Notes: a model not told the origin generated them from the letters alone. Shown: positions 17,413 to 26,772, numbered from the stretch's first letter. The stretch is DNA of 64,000 nt from JAWSVE01 sp033852115 (GCA_033852115.1 JAWSVE010000006.1:315532-379531), one strand, 5' to 3'. Numbers and translations are program-made.

Positions 17413-19656
17413 ATGATTTTTCCCTATGTAAAGCGGCCTTATTTTTTCCCACTGCTAATTGGTTTAAGTGCGTGCGGCGGTGGAGGAGGAGGTAACAGCG
17501 GATCGGGCAACCTGGTTGCAAACCCGAACGAACCAACTGTTATCGAGGTCAGCGCCTTTGAGGGCAGCCGTATTGAGATAGATCTTGGCATCGACGCAAC
17601 CGATGTAGAATGGCAACAACTAAACGGGCCTACGATAAACGTTGAACCTATTTCCGACGGAATTTATCAGCTCACAATGCCTTGGGTGCTGACAGAAAAC
17701 GTTGTCGCTGAATTTGAAGTACAACCCGTCGGCGCCACCGATGATTCTGAGATGGATATTGTAGTCGTCACGCTACTCAATCGGCACTATGCCGTTTTTC
17801 AGGTGGACGATACCGTCAGTGAAGAAGAATCCCTTTATCTACAATACTTTTCTACAACAACTAACAGCCTCTTACCTTCAAATAATATTATTTCTCTAGC
17901 CACGGCACCCGAAGGTATGGAAATTTGTAGCTTTCGCATCAGCCCGTCTGGTCAACATGTTGCCTACAACATCAACGAACCTGGCGGTCTACTCGACACA
18001 TCATGTGATGCGCTGCACATGGTGGATATAGAAACCCTCGAAATCACTGATGTCAGCCCACTAAATATCGATGGCAATGGAGCGCTGACGCGCAATATTA
18101 ATTGGTCGCTAAATAGTGAGAAAATTGCGTATCTTGGTGATTTCGGTGAAGGGGAATTGCAGCATTATGTGTATGACCTAAGCGCAAACTCAACCTCGTA
18201 TCTTAATTATGGCAGCAATGATCTCAGCAGCGGCTTTTGGCCGGAAAACGATTTGTATCCAATCATTGGCGGCGGCAACCCCTATGGTGTTGAATTAATT
18301 GACGACCCCGATACCAGCAGACTGACCTGGTTAGGCAACAATAATGGCGTCGCGCTGGAAGTGTACCACTCGAATGATGGGGAAGATCACACGTATATCG
18401 CCTCCGTTCACGGCGATACTAACTGGCTATTCCGAGATTTTAGTTTGATCGAATACCGAGATTTTTTAACGGATGAAGAGTTCACTGATCATTCCGATGC
18501 GCGTCAAGAGTGCACATCAGACGCTCCGGATTATGGCACCTGCGCGCTTTATCCAAAATTTAACGTACCATTGGTGTTAATGGACAACACTATTATTGCG
18601 CCACACAGCCATGATACATCGGTCGCTGGCCATTACTCTTTTATTGGTCAAATAGAACGAAACGGTGGCGCCATAGATCATGTACTACTCGTCAGTCGCC
18701 CCGTAATTGATTTGGAAGAGATAGATACATTCCCCTCTATTGAGGCGGAACAAGTGCTTGCAGCAGCCTGGTCTCCAGCCGAACCACATTTAGCGTTTGC
18801 CAGCGAGAATACTGAACGCCATCGTCACACTAACAATCCTGATGCCGCTCTCGGGCAATTACTCGGTGACGAAATTCCTGGCCAGCTATACCTCTATCAT
18901 AATTATCGAAAAGGCCATGAGCTACCGCAAGAGCGTTTGGCCTATCCACGCCCACTAATCGATGACTATTTTGTTCAAAATTTACAATGGTCAAACTCTG
19001 GCGATGAAATAGCTTATGTTAGAGGGTTAACACCGGCAATGTCAGATTCCGACTACTTCACCAGCTTATGGGTAACCACCATTGATGATGTTTTCGATGA
19101 ATCGACAGCGACAATCGATAACAACACAACGCTACTAATTAATTTACGAAACGAGTTGAATTACATAACTGATTTTATGTGGACACCTGACGGCGAAGGA
19201 ATTTTAGCGCTAATTCAAAATGTTTCACCATTAGATGGTTCGATAGAATTCGCTAGCGTCGAATACTTTTCTAAGGATGGTTCAAACACCTATACGCTAA
19301 TGGACCTTGATGTCGACAATGTAAGAAAGTTCTACACCATCAGTCCCTCTTTTTCGCCGGACGGTCAATATTTGGCCTACCGTGACAACGACACTGAAGT
19401 TGCATACGAGAGTAAAGCCTTATACATCCGATCCCTTGATGGGACTGTGAGTACCAGAGTCAGCGTGCCTCTTCTTGAGACCGGTTTTTTACGCGAGTAT
19501 TGGTGGTCTCCGAGTAGTAATGCACTAATTTATGAAGCGCGCATTTCGGCCATAGATCCTCTACAGTTTTTTCTTGGCGAATTTGATGGAGAAAACCAGG
19601 CGTTACATGAGCTATTTTCGGACAATGAGACCATTGATAACGTTGAAGTTCACTGA
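17413..19656 (+). CDS. TolB-like WD40 (PD40) repeat lipoprotein
   Basis: A 747-residue lipoprotein with a lipobox (LSACGGGGGG) and a strong Shine-Dalgarno, AAAGGAG, eight bases before the ATG. The body has PD40-type blades with 'SP.G..vAY' motifs (for example SPSGQHVAYNI, SNSGDEIAYVRG, SPDGQYLAYRDND, SPSSNALIYEAR), consistent with a six-bladed propeller. It lies 37 bases after the repeat lipoprotein, so both are probably in one operon. It is likely periplasmic or surface exposed. The partner is unknown. The propeller family differs from that of the 3.2-8.5 kb pair. Confidence 0.8.
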   Translation: MIFPYVKRPYFFPLLIGLSACGGGGGGNSGSGNLVANPNEPTVIEVSAFEGSRIEIDLGIDATDVEWQQLNGPTINVEPISDGIYQLTMPWVLTENVVAEFEVQPVGATDDSEMDIVVVTLLNRHYAVFQVDDTVSEEESLYLQYFSTTTNSLLPSNNIISLATAPEGMEICSFRISPSGQHVAYNINEPGGLLDTSCDALHMVDIETLEITDVSPLNIDGNGALTRNINWSLNSEKIAYLGDFGEGELQHYVYDLSANSTSYLNYGSNDLSSGFWPENDLYPIIGGGNPYGVELIDDPDTSRLTWLGNNNGVALEVYHSNDGEDHTYIASVHGDTNWLFRDFSLIEYRDFLTDEEFTDHSDARQECTSDAPDYGTCALYPKFNVPLVLMDNTIIAPHSHDTSVAGHYSFIGQIERNGGAIDHVLLVSRPVIDLEEIDTFPSIEAEQVLAAAWSPAEPHLAFASENTERHRHTNNPDAALGQLLGDEIPGQLYLYHNYRKGHELPQERLAYPRPLIDDYFVQNLQWSNSGDEIAYVRGLTPAMSDSDYFTSLWVTTIDDVFDESTATIDNNTTLLINLRNELNYITDFMWTPDGEGILALIQNVSPLDGSIEFASVEYFSKDGSNTYTLMDLDVDNVRKFYTISPSFSPDGQYLAYRDNDTEVAYESKALYIRSLDGTVSTRVSVPLLETGFLREYWWSPSSNALIYEARISAIDPLQFFLGEFDGENQALHELFSDNETIDNVEVH

Positions 19657-19891
19657 CAAAAGCATTGCATTGGACTGCACCTGGCTTTGAAAGGCACTAG
19701 ACATCAAAGGTAATAGGACAATATAAGAACTGGCGCTAATAGGGGCCTTAGAGACCAGCGGATATTAGGTATTAAAAGACATTTGGCGTTGATTAATTTG
19801 AGGACCGGCGCCAAACAACAAATTGTAACCATGATCGATGATTACAATATCCCGACGGTAATACGTCATTCATCACTAAAAGGACTTAACT

Positions 19892-20524
19892 ATGTTAACT
19901 ATATTTATCAATCGTTTTTCTTTCTTTTCTGCAATATTTGTCTTTCTTGGGACGTTCTGTGGTTCACACACAGCCATTGCCGCACCGCAAATACAATGTT
20001 CTATCCCACTCGCTGTTGAGTGTGATGTATTCGACAGTGATGGCTTTTCTGCGGTGACGGTGGCGGTCGATTATGGGGGTGAGATTGGTGTTATCAATGT
20101 TGTTTCTCAGAGCTTTCAAAACTGCCGCAACAATACCGTTATTAGCTGGGACCCCATTATTCCCAACTATCAAATCATTACCACACCCTGCACGTCAGGC
20201 ATTGGTAAGATAACCTACGATGGTAGCGGCAAAGGACGTAAAACACCTCAGCTCAGCGTTTCGTCCTATCGTATTATTGAAAGCGATGATGGGCGTTCAC
20301 TCAAGGCCGCACTCGATAAACCTGACGCTAAACCCTTACCATCTCAATTTACGGGTTTTAAAGGCGACGATATTAAGCAGGGAGTTTTTGAGACCGATTG
20401 CACGTGGACCAATCAAGATCAAGCCAAATGTCTGGTATGGGATTGTGACGGCGACGGCGTTTGCGTAGAACTAGGCAGTTACTGCGTGGATAAATATGGA
20501 CGAGACGTCCCCTGTGCTGATTAG
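19892..20524 (+). CDS. Secreted Cys-rich hypothetical protein
   Basis: A 210-residue protein with a signal peptide (hydrophobic residues ~8-26, cleavage near AIAAP) and about a dozen Cys in the mature part, concentrated in the C-terminal 40 residues with acidic DCDGDGVCVE. AAAGGA precedes the ATG. It ends at a bidirectional terminator facing the minus-strand toxin-like gene. No family is recognised. Disulfide-stabilised export is the only safe inference. Confidence 0.65.
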   Translation: MLTIFINRFSFFSAIFVFLGTFCGSHTAIAAPQIQCSIPLAVECDVFDSDGFSAVTVAVDYGGEIGVINVVSQSFQNCRNNTVISWDPIIPNYQIITTPCTSGIGKITYDGSGKGRKTPQLSVSSYRIIESDDGRSLKAALDKPDAKPLPSQFTGFKGDDIKQGVFETDCTWTNQDQAKCLVWDCDGDGVCVELGSYCVDKYGRDVPCAD

Positions 20525-20540
20525 TTTTATTACATGAGTC

Positions 20541-20563
20541 TTGTGGGGCTTTATGCCCCACAA
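20541..20563. terminator. Bidirectional terminator between convergent genes
   Basis: TTGTGGGGC-TTTAT-GCCCCACAA, a perfect 9-bp stem with a 5-base loop, between the stop at 20524 (plus) and the end of the minus-strand gene at 20606. Confidence 0.75.
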
Positions 20564-20605
20564 TTCATTTACTCGCCACGTTTTACAAGCGCTTTTACTT
20601 TTCCC

Positions 20606-22747
20606 TTAGTCTTCACTTATCGGCGTCAATACCAATTTATCAATTAAGTAGTTACCCTCGCTACCAATGGAGCGCAACGCTAGCATTCGGCTAAAGTTGG
20701 GTAGGTTAATGTCATACTCTACCTTGCCTTTTTCACCGGCGTTAATCGGTGGCAAGTTGATTCTGTCGAATACAGGTTGATCATTCACTTCCAATTTTAA
20801 TCGCGAATTGACTGGCTCGTTATACTCAACACCTTGGTAGACAATGGTAAGCCTGTATTTGCCTGCAATAATCTCAAGGTCTTCCCATTTAGCGCGGTCA
20901 TTGCGGGCGGAGAAGCTTAGAAACCCAGTATCGGTAAAGCCTGGTACGGCGGACTCCAAAGATGCTTGTTGATTAAATTGATCGATCGTGTCGGCGGGAA
21001 GCACATGGCGTTTTTTGGCTTCCACGCGACGCGTTGGAAAATCGAAGGAAACGGCATCTGTGGTCGTACACACACCTTCTTCAATACAATTCTCTAGTGT
21101 AAACAACTCCCACATTTGTTTAATGTCACGAGAATACCGGACTACACCGAGATCAACCTTCACATCTTTAATGCTTTTTGTATCACAGGCTTTCATCTGT
21201 AACGTCGAGCTCCAATCTGTATGAGATCGTCGCAATTCTTCCGGCGTAATTAAACATTCTCCCGTATTACGGTTGACGATTAAGCCCTGCTCGAGCATGG
21301 CCCACTCTTGCGTGCTTCGCTCGTCGCGTTCGAGGTCGAGGTCGTATTTACATGCGGATAAATGCAGGTCGGTTTTATTCTCGGCTAGATCCAAACACAA
21401 GCCGGTAGCTTCGTTAATCACAATCCCGGTTTTGTCATGTACTCTCCAACTATCAATTGCACTTTCTCGCTCCACAACTGCAACACCATTACGTTCGTAT
21501 TTACCAAAGCTACAGGGCTCTGTCGTCAACGCCGTGTCGCCCTCGAACTCGAGCGAGGGTTGCAAGCAGTACGCGGTATTGAGGTCGGTTGTATGGTTGT
21601 AAAGTTCAGCCGCTACCAAAAACAATTGCTGCCCTTTAAAGTAATTCACACTATCGACAAAGTCACGGTAACTCTCATCACGGGATTCAAATAAACCTTG
21701 CCACATTTCTTCGTAGCGCTCGGCCGTTGCCCGCAAATTGCGATCTCTTCTGGCGTACCACGTATTTGCGGAAATACCGTTACAGGGGTTACCCTTACAT
21801 CGGCTTTCATAGACTCCGGTATTATTATCCGCATCAGTGAATGTGATTCGATATGAACGATTCCATGTTGAGATAAACCCATTGTCAACTTTTTTAGTGA
21901 ACTTGTATTTAGCAGTCGCAAGATCACGAGAGGATACAAACTCAGCAAAATGATCATTCGCTCTAACAATACCTTGTATTGCGCGAATACGAGACTGTTC
22001 TATTTGCAAGTTGAGGTGGTCAAACGCGGTTTGGTCTAAATCATCATGTAGACCGTATAGCTCCACAAGCACGAGATGAATATTGTATTTAAGAGCATAG
22101 AGGTGTGGTAAGAATGACACTTGCGTCCATTCGTTGCCGGCACTGAACAAGGTTTCTGCTTGCTCGATATCACCGACGATATTACTTAGCTCGGTAATTA
22201 GGATAAGCAAATCTGTTTGGCTTAACTCGCCTTGTTCCGCTAGCAATAACCGATCAGTTCGCGATTCAAATTCAAGCGAGAAGTAACCAAACAAATCGCG
22301 CATTTGTTGGCGTTGAAGATCTGTCAGCGCAAGGTCAATTTTTCTATCCACTTCGCGCATAATCTCTTCCCAGGTAAACGTCAGACCACTAGCTCCATTA
22401 CACGTAGAGGCTACCCCTGCGCCGCCCCCTATCTTAAGAAGGTCAGACAGGATGCCTGATCCAGGAACTAGCTTTATCAGGCTTTCAAGTACTTTAAGTC
22501 CGCCTTGGACTTGTTTGTCACAAAACCCTGGGGAACTTTGTGATTCAACTTTATTTAAAAAATCCTGCCCTTTGTTTTGTGCCCGAAAAAGCAGCTCGCT
22601 TGATGAGCTTGCCGATAAATAGGAAACGTTGAGGTGCGAGACATCCAGCACCTCTTGAGCCTGTAAGTTTGTGCTTAGCGCGGCGGCCATCAATACACCT
22701 GCGGCGAGTGTGTTTTTGTAATCCGTTAACGTCGTGTGATTTAACAT
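20606..22747 (-). CDS. Secreted delta-endotoxin-like protein with ricin-type trefoil and CBM-like domain
   Basis: A 713-residue protein with a signal peptide (cleavage after residue ~30, LQAQ). Residues ~60-380 are helical and recall Cry-toxin domain I: EEIMREVDRKIDLALTDLQ, then around 208-235 FLPHLYALKYNIHLVLVELYG, which matches the Cry 'LP.y..A..lHL.lL.d...yG' signature. Residues ~390-550 form a ricin-type beta-trefoil with QEW and QMW motifs and paired Cys. Residues ~590-713 look like a CBM6/35 carbohydrate-binding sandwich. This suggests a secreted pore former with lectin domains. It is a single gene ending at a shared terminator. The Cry similarity is by eye and remote. Confidence 0.65.
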   Translation of the reverse strand: MLNHTTLTDYKNTLAAGVLMAAALSTNLQAQEVLDVSHLNVSYLSASSSSELLFRAQNKGQDFLNKVESQSSPGFCDKQVQGGLKVLESLIKLVPGSGILSDLLKIGGGAGVASTCNGASGLTFTWEEIMREVDRKIDLALTDLQRQQMRDLFGYFSLEFESRTDRLLLAEQGELSQTDLLILITELSNIVGDIEQAETLFSAGNEWTQVSFLPHLYALKYNIHLVLVELYGLHDDLDQTAFDHLNLQIEQSRIRAIQGIVRANDHFAEFVSSRDLATAKYKFTKKVDNGFISTWNRSYRITFTDADNNTGVYESRCKGNPCNGISANTWYARRDRNLRATAERYEEMWQGLFESRDESYRDFVDSVNYFKGQQLFLVAAELYNHTTDLNTAYCLQPSLEFEGDTALTTEPCSFGKYERNGVAVVERESAIDSWRVHDKTGIVINEATGLCLDLAENKTDLHLSACKYDLDLERDERSTQEWAMLEQGLIVNRNTGECLITPEELRRSHTDWSSTLQMKACDTKSIKDVKVDLGVVRYSRDIKQMWELFTLENCIEEGVCTTTDAVSFDFPTRRVEAKKRHVLPADTIDQFNQQASLESAVPGFTDTGFLSFSARNDRAKWEDLEIIAGKYRLTIVYQGVEYNEPVNSRLKLEVNDQPVFDRINLPPINAGEKGKVEYDINLPNFSRMLALRSIGSEGNYLIDKLVLTPISED

Positions 22748-23070
22748 CGGATCATTCTCCTTCTTTGTAATACTTTTCTAGAGTTGGTGACACTTTGTGT
22801 GTCGGGTGCGGGTTTAATGCGAGAAGCAATTAATCCAGTCGAAAGGGCATACGGGTGGTTTTTTGAAAAGTTGCGGTTGGGGATAAAAAATTTGGAATTT
22901 TTTTGGTGGGGGTTAGTTTGCTTGTGGAGACAATCCGCAAAGAATATTTGAGCGCCAATAATGATTAAATTGGCGCCACGCACTATTGTTGATTTGGTTT
23001 GTTTATTAGCCAAGAGTGCGTTTGCGGGGATAGCGTCAGTTGAAGAGCTGGGTATCGGAGTGCTTGGCAC
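22748..23070. other. Upstream region of the toxin-like gene
   Basis: About 320 bases without a convincing gene. A minus-strand frame crosses it but has no recognisable protein features and runs into the dispersed repeat. The AT-rich stretch at ~22860-22960 is the likely promoter region of the minus-strand gene. I cannot assign a definite -35/-10 pair. Confidence 0.4.
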
Positions 23071-23360
23071 GGTTTACCTGTAAGGCGGGCCAGCCAGGAC
23101 ACGCGTGAATGCATCCATGCAGCTCTCTTCGGCGTTATTGCCATGGACGGTATGTATGCAGACAATGCAGGAGCAATTGTCTGCCCTGCCTCAGAAGGTC
23201 CTGTCTAGCCCGCCTTACAGGTAATCCTCATTGGGTGGTTGCTTCTCGCCTTGGGGGAGTAGGGGAAATGCGTTGCAGCATATCCTTCAAATGCTGAACG
23301 CCTGTAACAGCCAGCTGGTCCAGGTGCCTCCTAAATCAGACTGCTGCTTGCAAAGAACAT
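23055..23360. repeat. Dispersed palindromic repeat, copy 2 (MITE-like)
   Basis: The core is at 23071-23227 (157 bp) with inverted ends GGTTTACCTGTAAGGCGGGC and its near-complement ...CTTACAGGTAATCC. It is about 90% similar to copy 1 at 458-614, with the same orientation and the same internal palindrome. Similarity extends to about 23360. It borders the accessory island that follows. Confidence 0.75.
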
Positions 23361-23518
23361 GGATTTTTCTTCATCTTTATTAAGCTGTTGATCTAAAGAC
23401 GTTTTTCCCACCACCCTCGCATTTGACAGCACTGTATCTTTTACATACTGTCCAAGGCAAGAAGACCAGGTAGCTAGATATGCGATTAACACACATGTCA
23501 TCAAAGTAAGGAAAACAA

Positions 23519-23740
23519 ATGAAGTTTAATATGACAATCAAGGAAAATTATGCGTCATTTTATGATGAAAGTAGAGATAGGCACATCTTCGTTGATAGTT
23601 TCGACAACGAAACATTCGAAGTGCGTATAGGCAACCTTGAAGAGTCTACTGCAGCTGGTGAGTTAACCGCTAAAAGCGATGAAGAACTTAATGAAATGCT
23701 CGAGTCCCTCTATTTGGAGTTTGTTGGAGGCGGGCAATGA
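23519..23740 (+). CDS. Small acidic protein, first gene of a coupled pair
   Basis: A 73-residue acidic protein (many Glu/Asp, pI expected to be low) starting at ATG with AAGGA 8 bases upstream. Its stop overlaps the next ATG by four bases (ATGA), so the two are translationally coupled. No family is recognised. Small acidic first genes coupled to a basic second gene can be antitoxins or chaperones, but nothing here proves it. Confidence 0.6.
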   Translation: MKFNMTIKENYASFYDESRDRHIFVDSFDNETFEVRIGNLEESTAAGELTAKSDEELNEMLESLYLEFVGGGQ

Positions 23741-24111
23741 TCACTGAAGGAGAATTGAGAACGCTTGAAGACTCTGTCAATGCAATGCTTTATGACGACA
23801 ACATGTCATTTAAACTTTCAGTTCACTTTACCCGAGATAGAGTGAACGATAAACGAAATGATCCAATGATCAAACTACGAGAGTTGCAAAGTATCTTTAA
23901 CCGTATCAACGCGTTACATAAATCACGCATTGCAGCACTTAAACACAACGACACCTTCAACATACGGTGCGTTACGTCACATATAAATATGCCCTGCGCA
24001 GTAAATAAGAAAAGCGTTAATATCAATGGGCGACATCAAGAAAATATTGTAATTACTATTATGCGTAAAAAAACATGGGTGTCTAAAGACCCTGTAGAGT
24101 TTGTTGTGTGA
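23737..24111 (+). CDS. Phage-like small protein, second gene of the coupled pair
   Basis: A 124-residue basic protein. The motifs HFTRDRVNDKRN (residues ~28-39), HINMPCAV (~85-92) and TIMRKKTW (~107-114) match my recollection of a conserved small protein of tailed-phage genomes (pattern 'HF..RVNDpRN ... MRKKnF'), whose function I do not know. In this window it stands alone with a coupled acidic partner and no other phage genes. It could be a domesticated phage gene or part of a small defence or toxin module. Confidence 0.6.
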   Translation: MITEGELRTLEDSVNAMLYDDNMSFKLSVHFTRDRVNDKRNDPMIKLRELQSIFNRINALHKSRIAALKHNDTFNIRCVTSHINMPCAVNKKSVNINGRHQENIVITIMRKKTWVSKDPVEFVV

Positions 24112-24189
24112 GCGATCACAAGCGGCTGTTATTCGCCGCTAAAAAACTCGGCGGGACGCCTAATGTAGCGCCCCAAAGACGGAGATTAA

Positions 24190-24834
24190 ATGCCGACAGT
24201 ATATGAAGCGAGTTTCGATGGTTCGAATACCGTAAGATATTTTCATATATCGTTAGTTCGATTGTATTTAGACCAAGCTCATGATAATGCGAGAGCTTCT
24301 ATTTCCGCTGATCCTGGTGATGAACTAGTTGCAAGCATCACATCGGTTATGTTCTCTACTATGGCCATAGAAGCATTCGTAAACGAGATTTCAGTAGATA
24401 TTTTAGAAAAGGATGAACTGAATGACTTCATAAGACTTCGGTCGCCCTACAAAATGGAAAAGGGTGAGGGATCTGTTTGTGCAAAATTACGGATAATGTT
24501 TGATAAGAAATTCAACTATAAACTAGAAAAACAACTCACCCAACAAATTATCAAACTAGCGAATTATAGAAATAACTTAGTCCACTATAAATTGAGCGAT
24601 ACTGCGGGAAAGCTGATTATGCCACCTATTAAGCATACACAGCTTGAAGATGGTGGGGCTATATCTACTATCGATTTTATGGCAAAACCTAAAAGATTTG
24701 AACCATCCTTTGTGAATAGTATTAATTCTAAATCAGCAGTTTCGGGATTTAATACGGCTCTTTCAGTTATTTTAAAATGGGGTAAGTTATCCGGTGTTGA
24801 TGATTGCATTCCTGGATTGAGTATAATCGACTAA
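24190..24834 (+). CDS. HEPN-like protein
   Basis: A 214-residue helical protein. Residues ~55-145 include SVMFSTMAIEAFVNEIS and YRNNLVHYK, where R-N-x-L-V-H fits the R-X4-H signature of HEPN domains, many of which are RNases in toxin or antiviral systems. The AIEAF segment is typical of the first helix pair in these proteins. It starts at ATG after GGAG (24180-24183). It lies in the repeat-bordered island next to a nuclease-like gene on the other strand. The RNase activity is inference from the motif. Confidence 0.55.
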   Translation: MPTVYEASFDGSNTVRYFHISLVRLYLDQAHDNARASISADPGDELVASITSVMFSTMAIEAFVNEISVDILEKDELNDFIRLRSPYKMEKGEGSVCAKLRIMFDKKFNYKLEKQLTQQIIKLANYRNNLVHYKLSDTAGKLIMPPIKHTQLEDGGAISTIDFMAKPKRFEPSFVNSINSKSAVSGFNTALSVILKWGKLSGVDDCIPGLSIID

Positions 24835-24897
24835 CAATCCAATGCTTTCGAACCCGGTTGCATCTATTAATGTAAAGACAATTAAGGTGCAGCTCCC

Positions 24898-25446
24898 CTA
24901 AATGCACTTGTTGGCAGTTTCTAACATAGGCAATATTCTATTTTTTATATGTTGATCAATCGATATTAGCTCCGAATCATATACTTCGTGATAAATAATA
25001 TTAGCTTTTTCAAGTGCCAGCTTTTTGTTATGGTCACGTTTTTTTGCATTGCCCTGAAAGTGGCCTTTTCCATGGAATTCAATAACCAACAATGGGTTAA
25101 ATCTTTTGTTAGTTATACAAAAGTCTGCTCTTTTTGAATTTATAGCTCTGTAGCCACTCTCATCACCACAAGCAAGAAGCTCACCTAAACTCACTTGTGA
25201 GTGGACATAATATTCTCTTTTAAGGTGCTTAATAAGAGACCAATAAAGAGTCTCTTCCCCTTTATTTAGGAGCCTTTGAGATGTATAGCTATTTCGCTTA
25301 ATTGTTTGTGTTTGCCTGTCTTGATGATCTCTTTCGAAGCCGGAGCTTGTGAAACTTCTCTCTCTACGAGTATTTTCTTTCGCCTCAATATGAGAACCTT
25401 TGAATATAGAGGCGATTATTTCCCAAAGCAGCTTCAATATGTTCAT
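24898..25446 (-). CDS. DUF2726 nuclease-like protein
   Basis: A 182-residue protein. After a ~60-residue N-terminus with a short hydrophobic start, residues ~65-180 form a DUF2726 domain (LLNKGEETLYWSLIKHL, then RADFCITN, then LLVIEFHGKGHF). The Asp and the E-F-H-G-K-G motif follow the PD-(D/E)xK nuclease-fold pattern in which DUF2726 is placed. No helicase or methylase accompanies it. Role unknown; DNA cleavage or repair is plausible. Confidence 0.65.
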   Translation of the reverse strand: MNILKLLWEIIASIFKGSHIEAKENTRRERSFTSSGFERDHQDRQTQTIKRNSYTSQRLLNKGEETLYWSLIKHLKREYYVHSQVSLGELLACGDESGYRAINSKRADFCITNKRFNPLLVIEFHGKGHFQGNAKKRDHNKKLALEKANIIYHEVYDSELISIDQHIKNRILPMLETANKCI

Positions 25447-25505
25447 TGTACTTGCAAATCCGTATTGAGTGGCAGCTAGGTAGCTGCCTGTCCATAAACG
25501 TATTT

Positions 25506-25979
25506 TTAGTCAGAATTTTTCTTGTAAAAAGTTTTTTCTAGTGCGAAGAAGTGGGATGTAAGCTTCGATGACAGATAGGATTTTCGTTGCTCGTCGTACT
25601 CTTTTATTCGAAACATAACCTCTGCCTTTTTTACTTCAATTACATCCGGGCTATTTCCAAAGTTTGGGTGATTCAACTTTATTATTACTTTATGTTGCCC
25701 CAACATTGGCTTTATGGATTGATGTGTCCAATATAAGTCGGCCAATGGTTCAATATGAATGCTGGCATTATCTCCAAAAGAATTATCGTAGAAATACTCC
25801 ACCTCAACGAATACAGATTCATCAGTTTCCTCCACAACACTCGCAGATAGAATCTGATTTTGTCTCGAGCACAAAATACTAATATCAGTGTCAGCACCAA
25901 TACTGAAACCAGATATAAATCCTTCTTTAGCATCACAAGAAGCTAGAAATGCTACGAATAGTAATAAAAAAGCCCTCAT
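25506..25979 (-). CDS. Small lipoprotein
   Basis: A 157-residue protein with a signal peptide ending in the lipobox FLASC (Cys ~15), followed by a beta-strand-rich mature part. No family is recognised. It lies 59 bases beyond the end of the DUF2726 gene's 5' side, on the same strand and likely with its own promoter. Confidence 0.6.
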   Translation of the reverse strand: MRAFLLLFVAFLASCDAKEGFISGFSIGADTDISILCSRQNQILSASVVEETDESVFVEVEYFYDNSFGDNASIHIEPLADLYWTHQSIKPMLGQHKVIIKLNHPNFGNSPDVIEVKKAEVMFRIKEYDEQRKSYLSSKLTSHFFALEKTFYKKNSD

Positions 25980-26154
25980 ACTTTTCCCTTTCTTTGGTCA
26001 ACAATTTAATTTGGGCATCAAGTATCCACATCTAGGTACATAAGTCTATATATTACGAACCGTATTTTTATAGACTAATTAATATTCAAATTTATTGTGT
26101 TTGTCAGTTACTCTGCCACTACGCTGAATATTCAAACAAGCCTTAGTAACAAAT
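25980..26154. other. AT-rich intergenic region
   Basis: It contains no convincing reading frame. Its left part is presumably the promoter region of the minus-strand lipoprotein gene. With the terminator at 26155-26186 and a spacer it makes up the 316-base gap before the next gene. Confidence 0.4.
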
Positions 26155-26186
26155 AAGCCCGCGACACCTTCAGTATCGCGGGCTTT
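26155..26186 (-). terminator. Hairpin terminator (GCCCGCGA type)
   Basis: AAGCCCGCGA...TCGCGGGCTT, a 10-bp stem, lies ~110 bases downstream (minus sense) of the gene ending at 26296. The stem sequence recurs at 26983 and 28275. Confidence 0.7.
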
Positions 26187-26295
26187 CTGTAGTAGTCGAC
26201 AGCATCACTTCTGAAATGGATTACCGTCAACGCGCACGAGCTAACCCCTTAACCATCTGGGCATGCTTTTTTAAGAAAGCTCGCCTTAGGTAGAA

Positions 26296-26772
26296 CTATG
26301 CATTCTTCAAATCATGGAGCTCATTAATTTTGTATTGCAAATAAATGACTTGTAATAGAAATGTGAGAAAGCCGCCTATCTTAACGTTACTACCTACCGA
26401 TAGTAGTTTTAGTTGATTCTTAAATGCAAACACCCACCAATAATAGAAAACGAAATATACTATGGTAGCGCCTATCAATATATTCAGATACAAAATCTCC
26501 GACAGCATTGACTCAGGCATGTAGGAAACAGGGAAATAGATGACATAGCTAATCATAGTAGTAACGATCAGCCATTTGGGAATAGGCTTAATGGCAACAG
26601 CATTGAGCATTTCCGTCCGCTTGTACAGCCAATACATATAATATATGCCTGCGGTAATAAACGTTAATCCAAACACGCCCCAGCAGGAAAATCGTGGTAA
26701 TTGTAAATAGAGCTCATTGCCATCTGATGTTTCAAGATTGGCTTCAGGCGTCGAGTATGGGTTATTCATCAA
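26296..26772 (-). CDS. DUF4234-like membrane protein
   Basis: A 158-residue protein with about four membrane helices. The N-terminal NPYSTPEA motif followed by a helix with GVFGLTFITAGIYYMYWLYKR resembles the DUF4234 family of small inner-membrane proteins of unknown function. It is a single gene on the minus strand with its own terminator. Confidence 0.6.
   Translation of the reverse strand: MMNNPYSTPEANLETSDGNELYLQLPRFSCWGVFGLTFITAGIYYMYWLYKRTEMLNAVAIKPIPKWLIVTTMISYVIYFPVSYMPESMLSEILYLNILIGATIVYFVFYYWWVFAFKNQLKLLSVGSNVKIGGFLTFLLQVIYLQYKINELHDLKNA

Noticed and set aside
24112..24189. GC-rich hairpin segment before the HEPN-like gene considered as attC
   Set aside because: No R''/R' core pair was found. 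It reads more like a terminator or leader hairpin.
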